In this document: in pieces, positions 58,201 through 64,000 of the stretch
Numbering within the stretch: the first letter of the stretch is position 1
Layout: the number at the start of each line of letters is the position of its first letter
Assembly (NCBI GenBank): GCA_963169105.1
Contig: OY720632.1
Location: 8,680,001 to 8,744,000, forward strand
Length of the DNA stretch: 64,000 nucleotides
Direction: 5' to 3'
Origin: Ceriagrion tenellum
Taxonomy: Eukaryota; Arthropoda; Insecta; Odonata; Coenagrionidae
Notes under the pieces: generated by a model
Databases searched by the model: none
Told to the model about the DNA's origin: nothing
The model's input: the letters and a program-made list of their open reading frames with translations, nothing else
Program-made: the position numbers and the translations under genes

Positions 58201-60819
58201 AGGTTGATAGGGCACGGGCGCTTACCACGGCCAAGAAAAAACTCCTGAAAAGGAGTAGAGGCGTAAGGGAGAATTTCACCTTTCTCCTTCAGCCGTCGCA
58301 TCTCTTTCGGCCTCCTCCGCCTGTTGTTGAATCCCTGCCACCCGTTCATGAGGTTGAATGTTTCTGGAAGGATATCTACAAAACGTCGAAGCCATTCAAT
58401 GGAGACACTCCGGCCATCGCACTCTTTAAAGAGTTCTGTGACCGCCACCTACACAATGTGGATGGACCCCTTTCAGTCACGGAAAGTGACGTGAAGCACG
58501 CTTTCTCTGGCAAGAAGAATTTCGCGGCCCCAGGAATGGATGCCGTGAATAGCTTCTGGTGGAAGAAGTTCACTTCTACCCACAAACATCTGGCCAGAAT
58601 CTTCACGTCCCTCATCACAGGTAGAGAACCATTTGAGGGACGCACGGTTCTCATTCTGAAAAAGGGAGACTTGTCCAATCCAAAGAACTATCACCCTATA
58701 ACCTGTCTAAACACTGTATACAAGGCGTTCACCACGATCTTGAGCGACCTTATCCTCCGGCAGATCCAGCCTGTGTGGGAGGAGGTGTACGAGCAAAGGG
58801 GGTGCAAACGAGGAATTTCGGGATGCAAGGACAACCTGCTCATTGACAGGTGCATATGTCAGGATGCTGCCCGACATAAGCGAACCCTATCAATGGCCTG
58901 GGTGCACTATCGCAAGGCTTTCGACACCACTTCGCATGAGCTTCTCATCGCCCTGCTGAAGTTAATGAAAGTCCACCCAGAGGTTGTGTCCTGCATCCAA
59001 TGCCTGTTACCACTCTGGAGAACGCACTTTGTCTTGACATCGGGCAAACGGACCGTCTCCACTGAGTTGGTAACATACCAAGGCGACAGCTTGAGCCCCT
59101 TCCTGTTCTGTATTTCCCTCCTCCCCCTATCCTTCAAGCTGAGACGAGGCCGAGGATACATGTGCGGCGTTCCTGATGATAGGAAGCACAAGGTCACCCA
59201 TTTGTTTTACATGGATGACCTTAAACTGTATGCTTCCAAGGCCAAAGAACTGCGCATTGCACTGGACACCGTACATCAATACAGTGAGGCTATAGGAATG
59301 GAATTCGGATTGGACAAGTGTGCATCCATCCACCTGGCGAAAGGAAGAATATCGGAGGTCAAGGAAGACTCTCAACTCGTTGACTGGAACGTCGTTCGTC
59401 ATTTGCAAGATGACAAATGCTACGATTACCTCAGTGTCCCCCAGCGTCGAATGCAGGGGGAAGCAGCAGTGAAGGAAAGACTCACCGCCAAGTACAGACA
59501 GACTCTCAGAAAAATCTGGAGTTCTGAGCTGTCTAGCAAGAACAAGGTTCTTGGTTCTTGCCACGAACATGTTCGCGGTTCCGACACTGCTGTACACCTT
59601 CGGATGCATGAAATGGAATGTCAACGAGTTGCAAAACCTCGACCGGGGAATGAGGAAGATGCTGACCATCTATAGAAGTCTTCATCCGAAATCTTCCGTC
59701 GCCAGATTGTATCTCCCGCGCAGTGTAGGCGGTAGAGGTCTGTTGCGCCTGGAGTGTCTACATAACAGAGTTGTTTTGGGTACAGTTTGCTGTGTGTTCA
59801 ACAACACGGACCCCGTGCTCACTCTCGTAAGGGAGCACGAAGGTGCCGGGGTGGGGGCGTTCCTCTTCCAGGCGGCGAAGAGGGCAGCGGACGAAATTGG
59901 TCTGAACTTTGACCTGTCATCCGACGGTAACGACAGTAGCACGTCAATTGTGTCACTGAGGGCAGACGTCTTAAAGCTTGAGGTCAAAAAGGCTGAGCAG
60001 AATACCTTGCTCAAGACACATACCGATAAGCCCATGCATGGATGTTTCTACCGAAACATGGAAAAACATGGGCTATCGAAGTAACTGACGTTTGCCTTCC
60101 TTCGTTCCGTGGGTCTCAGGTCCGAAACAGAGGGTTTCGTTCTCGCGTGCCAGGATGGTGTCATCAACACTCTCGTGTACCGCCGAATGATATTCAAGGC
60201 GAAGGTGGCGGACACGAGATGCAGAGCGTGCTGAGCCAAGCCGGAGACTTTGAGTCACCTTCTCTCTGGCTGCAGTTATTACGCGCAGTCAGCATATTTA
60301 GCTCGGCACAATGCAGCTCTGCGGGTGTTGTATTTCCATCTCCGACATCATTACGGCATCGAAGAAGTACATGTGTTGCCCTATGCCCCTGGAGATATTG
60401 AGTCCGTCGTGGAGAGTGACAAAATAAAAATCTGGTGGAATTACTCATTCCCCACCACCAGGCAGTTGGAGGCGAACAAGCCTGACATCGTTCTCCTCGA
60501 CCGCCTATCGCGTTCCATGTTCGTAATTGAGTTTTCGGCTCTGGCCGATACGAACTTGGGCTCGAATGAGGCGGAAAAACGGACGAAATATCAAGACCTG
60601 CTGTTCGAACTTCGGCAGATGTACCCGGGACACTCTGTAAAACTAGTAGTCCTAGTCATAGGTGTGCTCAGTGGAATCAAGGGCTTGCTGATATAGAGCA
60701 TCAAGTGTATTCCTGCTTGCATGGCACAGGCGGAATCACTTGCAGCCCACATGCAGAAGGCCGTCCTGTTGGGGTCGCTCCGTCTGCTTCGTGCGCACGA
60801 CCCGAACGCAGTGTAGCCA
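58176..60819 (+). pseudogene. R2-type LINE (RT plus restriction-like endonuclease), 5' truncated and broken
   Basis: Frames 58176-59675, 59551-60084 and about 60181-60819 carry one protein in order. RT motifs: GCKRGISGCKDNLLIDRC, WVHYRKAFDTTSHELL, YQGDSLSPFLFCIS, LFYMDDLKLYAS and GMEFGLDKC. A CxxC...HLLSGC zinc knuckle follows (about 60220-60270), then a restriction-like endonuclease: KPDIVLLDR, VIEFSALAD and EKRTKYQDLLFEL. This layout is that of the R2/R4 superclade, not of APE-type LINEs. Damage: frameshifts near 59560 and 60085, and TAG at about 60694, after which the frame continues to 60819. In motif A the catalytic Asp is His (WVHYRKAFD). GC content is clearly higher than the surroundings. 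The N-terminal zinc fingers are missing. It follows RNF212-like exon 3 in the sense orientation. Confidence 0.88.
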
Positions 60820-60944
60820 CTGATCCGATGGGTTAATCGGAAGCGGCTACGAACTCTGCACCGCCCCTCTCGAGTTCTCGACCATTATGACGGCAACAAA
60901 ACCCGATGTTAGCCGGGGACTCGGAGGGGAAAGTTACAGAAGTA

Positions 60945-61406
60945 ACAAAATAAATTTTATTATCCGTAGACAAATACAATTGCATGGAGTCGTCAAAAAA
61001 GAAGGTTCAAAAATAAAGGTACAATTACATACATTGGTCAAGTCAATTACATACATACAGTTACAAAAATACAACTTTGTCAAATCAGTTACCTATACAA
61101 AAAACAAATATGAAACAGTACATCTATGTTAAGAATAGTAAACAAAGCGGAACATCAAAAGCAACACTTCATATATTGTTTTACATCATAAAATAAATGT
61201 TTTTTTAGGATATTTTTAACAGATATTTTAAATTTTTGGTATTCCAGGTATTTTATTGCTGATGGCAGTTTGTTGTAAAGGTTGAATCCCTGATGAGTTA
61301 GGCTTTGCAGTCTTTTAGCTGTTCTGTGGATTTTTATATGGATAAGTTCATTGCAGCTCCACTGCCTTCCTTCTGATAGCAGGATCGATGGTGCTTGGAC
61401 CAGCAA
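60945..61406 (-). pseudogene. LINE 3' fragment (ORF2 C-terminus)
   Basis: The minus-strand frame 61155-61406 reads RLQSLTHQGFNLYNKLPSAI then KYLEYQKFKISVKNILKKHL, the usual last segment of CR1/Jockey-type ORF2 proteins (...G..LYN.LP..IK......FK..LK..L). It lies between the R2-type LINE and a piggyBac relic. Confidence 0.65.
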
Positions 61407-61519
61407 CTCCTTCGGTGGATACTAAAATCTCCTCCTCACTTGTATCACTGTCTTCACTTTCACCACTCAGATCTAACATTCCCACGATATCAGTTTCTGC
61501 TAATCTTTTTTTTGCCATA
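61390..61519 (-). pseudogene. Transposase N-terminal fragment, probably piggyBac type
   Basis: The minus strand starts MAKKRLAETDIVGMLDLSG followed by an acidic Ser/Glu/Asp run (ESEDSDTSEEE). This pattern (basic start, then acidic low-complexity) is common at the start of piggyBac transposases. It is cut off by the LINE 3' fragment, and no catalytic region follows. Confidence 0.4.
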
Positions 61520-62480
61520 CTCAAAGTTTTTCATCAAAGATATATGAATAACTTTGCACGGCTAAGGAACATATCTCATGTGACTGCTCACCACCAGGGA
61601 AAAATACAGACTGGCTAAGAAAACGACATAACCAATGAACTTAAATTTTTGGAGAGGAATAAACCAGAAAAACTCTCGCCCACATGTTAGGGTCTGCTGG
61701 CCTCCCAAGTGCGAAAGAATTTTTTACAATCGTGGGCAGGGCCAACGGCCATGGGATAATTCTGACTCCCAATTGCCCTCAAACAAAATCTTGCTTAAAA
61801 GCCAAAAGCCTTGTTGCCTGTGACAATGTGTGAAAAAATTGGTTACCCTCGCCCTCTTTGAAAAACGCCAAGCCTTAGTGAAAATTCTTATTTCTTTATT
61901 CTTATTTAGACTACGTCTAAGCAAAGAGACTGCAGACGCTAACCCTAGTTTTCCCTTTCATATAATAAGTATGGGATTAGGGGATGGGACATGTGCATCA
62001 TTCCTTGCACCAGTTCACACAAGAGACCCGCAAATGGTCGGGAAATCCAAGCTACTCTCGCCCGCCTCTGTTTATTGCCCATACCCATTATCGCGACCGT
62101 CTGCGTGATGACAACTCCCATAAATGCCCGACCGTGCCCTGCCAATATTGCCTCTATGGCGACGATGCACGCCAAAATTCATGGGAGGGGGATTCCGGGA
62201 AACGCCAGAGCAAGGGGGTTGGAACCCCTCTGCAGACAAAGGGAAAGGAGAAGCAGAAAGTTTTCGTGAGCAAAGCCCGAGAAGCCGAAGTGGCGGTCAA
62301 CCGGCAAGAAGACAGTCATTTGTCCTCCCATCTAAAGTACTGCCACTAGAGCCCTTAGCACTCCTCTCCCACTGGAAGGAATGAATCTTTATCATTCTCT
62401 CTCTCTGATCCTACCCTCGCCTTGAGGCAGGGATGTGTCATTACATGTAGAATATTATTTTTGTACATACACGTGGAAAA
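61520..62480. other. Unassigned region
   Basis: Several overlapping frames (61830-62384, both strands) in moderately GC-rich DNA show no recognisable domain. No later RNF212-like exon was identified here. Confidence 0.4.
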
Positions 62481-62483
62481 TAG

Positions 62484-62560
62484 TGTAGATAATGTAGATT
62501 ATGTAGAATATTGCGTAGATTATGTAGAATATTGCATAGATTATGTAGAATATTATGTTG
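62484..62560. repeat. Tandem repeat, 21-bp period
   Basis: About three to four units of GTAGATTATGTAGAATATTG plus one base, with small differences. Confidence 0.85.
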
Positions 62561-63145
62561 ATTATTTTTTGTCTGTAAAATAATGTTTTATGTTTAATAA
62601 AATGTAGAAAATTACAATAAAAAAATAAAGTATTACATTGATTTCAGGGTTACAAAATTACATTACCTTGAACAAATAATGTTAGTCTTCCTAAACCATT
62701 GTTTTATTGCAGTTTTAATAACTATTATTCTCTTATTTTATTTACTCCATTATTTAATTAGAGTATTTACATAAAATTAGTCGTGACTTGTCCTGATGGA
62801 GGAACCCAGTGTGATTACAAAATGTTGACCTCTCATACGACAAAGGTAAATGTTAACCTGTGGCCCTTTAATGCAGCAAAATAACCTGTTTTATACCTTC
62901 TCTTCCTTAAATATTTAATATTTCCATTTCTAGTTTATATATTATTTACAGGAAAGTTAATAATTATTAGTGATATATTTCAAAGTCCATTTGCATGTTC
63001 CAATGAAAAGAATGCATACTAAAGGTATTACACCTACAGCTATTCATTATTTAAATTTGCCACCATAAATACAATGTCCATTCAGAAGCAATTTACCCAT
63101 TAACCAATCACAGTTATTCCAGTTTTCCCCTAACCAGTTTCCAAA
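62561..63145. other. AT-rich region, nothing recognised
   Basis: No gene, transposon end or RNA gene recognised. It includes the region upstream of the hAT-type gene start at 63146. Confidence 0.4.
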
Positions 63146-64000
63146 ATGGCAGGTAGGCCACAGCATGGTCTGTGGAGTGATAGAGGGTTCAAATTGATAA
63201 AAGAAAATAATAAGTGTGCAGCTTTTTGTACCGTGTGTCAGAAGACATTGAAGAATACTGCAGCTAAACGACTAGAAACACACAGGTAAAAAAATGAAAG
63301 TAGTTCATAAATAGTGTTCAAATAACCTCAAGATAAATCAATTAGGCCTAGGGTCTTTTCCACATTATATTAGCCTAAATTGTTGTAATACTATTGAATA
63401 CTTGGAAACTATGGACAGGCCTTGGGCTTGTCCCTATGAATTCTTACAATTTTATTTTAATATTTCTGTGTGCTTCTGTACTAGAAATGTATGCTGGTTT
63501 CCATCATCAACTGCTACATCTGCATAGCCCTCGAGCCAATCTAGAGTCACCTCTACCCCCAAAAGAAGATATACAGTTACTGATATCAATAAAAAAGAAG
63601 TTGTAGATAACCTCACCCTTCCTACTGCTAGTGAAGCTGAAAATGTTACTTTGTCTGAAAGGCCAGATTCATCAGCATCATCAATTAATTTGTCATCTTG
63701 GAATTTTGCTAGTACCAGTAATGAGAAATTAACTATCAGCAATGATGACACTGATAGTAGTGATAATAATGTTCATCATGACTTACGACATTCAACTGTT
63801 GACAGGGATCTTGAATACGAGAAGCCCAAAGAAATGGCTTTAACATCGCATATTAATACGGGAAAAATTGCCTTTTTTGATCAAATGTCGCAGGCGGAGA
63901 ATGAAGTTGCCAACCGTGCACTAGGAAAATTTATTTTTGGTTGCAACATACCTTTCAGCATTGTGGAATCAAATCACTTTAAAAACTTTGTTAAGACCTT
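63146..64000 (+). CDS. hAT-type transposase gene with intron, 5' part, runs off the right edge
   Basis: ATG at 63146 gives MAGRPQHGLWSDRGFKLIKE then CAAFCTVCQKTL and KRLETH, a BED-like zinc-finger start. A donor AG|gtaaaa at 63286 and an acceptor CTGTACTAG at about 63484 make a 198-bp intron. The long frame then reads through a Ser/Asp-rich linker to KIAFFDQMSQAENEVANRAL and GKFIFGCNIPFSIVESNHFK, the conserved entry to the hAT catalytic region (...F..GIPF..VE...F). One in-frame TAG at 63525-63527 breaks it unless the intron ends elsewhere. The gene may be an old transposase or a domesticated one; the 3' part is outside the window. Confidence 0.65.

Noticed and set aside
58023..58448. 141-residue minus-strand open frame
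   Set aside because: It largely mirrors the R2-type coding sequence on the plus strand.
59127..59669. 180-residue minus-strand open frame
   Set aside because: Shadow of the R2-type RT frame on the opposite strand; GC-rich coding DNA often leaves such mirrors open.
61830..62384. Several open frames on both strands, considered as later RNF212-like exons
   Set aside because: None continues the coiled-coil pattern expected after exon 3, and no acceptor/donor pair in the right phase was found.

Overview
The window looks like AT-rich arthropod nuclear DNA, most probably from an insect. It has spliced genes with long introns, no operons, and a dense and varied transposon load: hAT, piggyBac-like, mariner, a Helitron relic, Ty3/gypsy, Ty1/copia, CR1/Jockey-type and R2-type LINEs, a Penelope-like relic and several MITE families. 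I cannot name the species. All host-gene assignments below were made by reading exon translations and splice sites by eye.

Three host genes are supported. (1) 1856-7495, plus strand: the last two coding exons of a GRIP-type multi-PDZ scaffold gene, with a polyadenylation signal about 105 bases after the stop. (2) 12521-35866, minus strand: a complete signal peptide peptidase gene (Spp/HM13 family). Its 8 coding exons join in phase to 376 residues and carry the YD, GLGD and PAL motifs and a KKDE C-terminus. It is tail-to-tail with the GRIP gene. (3) 36373-57942 and probably beyond, plus strand: the first three coding exons of an RNF212/Zip3-family RING protein, expected to act in meiotic recombination. 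It is head-to-head with Spp across about 500 bases. Its second intron is about 21 kb long and is filled with transposons.

Layout: 0-8 kb holds the GRIP 3' end with a hAT MITE, a TTAA MITE and an unclassified terminal-inverted-repeat element. 7.8-12.5 kb is intergenic and holds hAT, Tc1/mariner and Helitron relics. 12.5-35.9 kb is Spp; its introns hold a CR1-like LINE fragment, two hAT elements (19.5-21.3 and 25.8-27.8 kb), a LINE ORF1/Penelope patchwork, a deleted mariner and a GC-rich island. 36.4-57.8 kb holds RNF212-like exons 1-2 and the giant intron. Inside that intron lie copia fragments broken up by a MITE, a hAT and a LINE, then a piggyBac-like element with an intact 579-residue transposase, a gypsy element with two LTRs that read as identical, and a foldback-like structure made of inverted minisatellites. 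57.8-64 kb holds RNF212-like exon 3, an R2-type LINE carrying a catalytic-residue substitution, further relics, and the start of a spliced hAT-type transposase that runs off the right edge.

The most informative observations are the reconstruction of the RNF212-like gene across its 21-kb intron, the probably recent gypsy and piggyBac-like insertions (the latter with non-autonomous relatives in the same window), exact 8-bp target duplications around two hAT elements, a MITE nested cleanly inside a copia RNase H fragment, and a scattered set of perfect snap-back palindromes. I saw no bacterial-type system, CRISPR array or rRNA gene.
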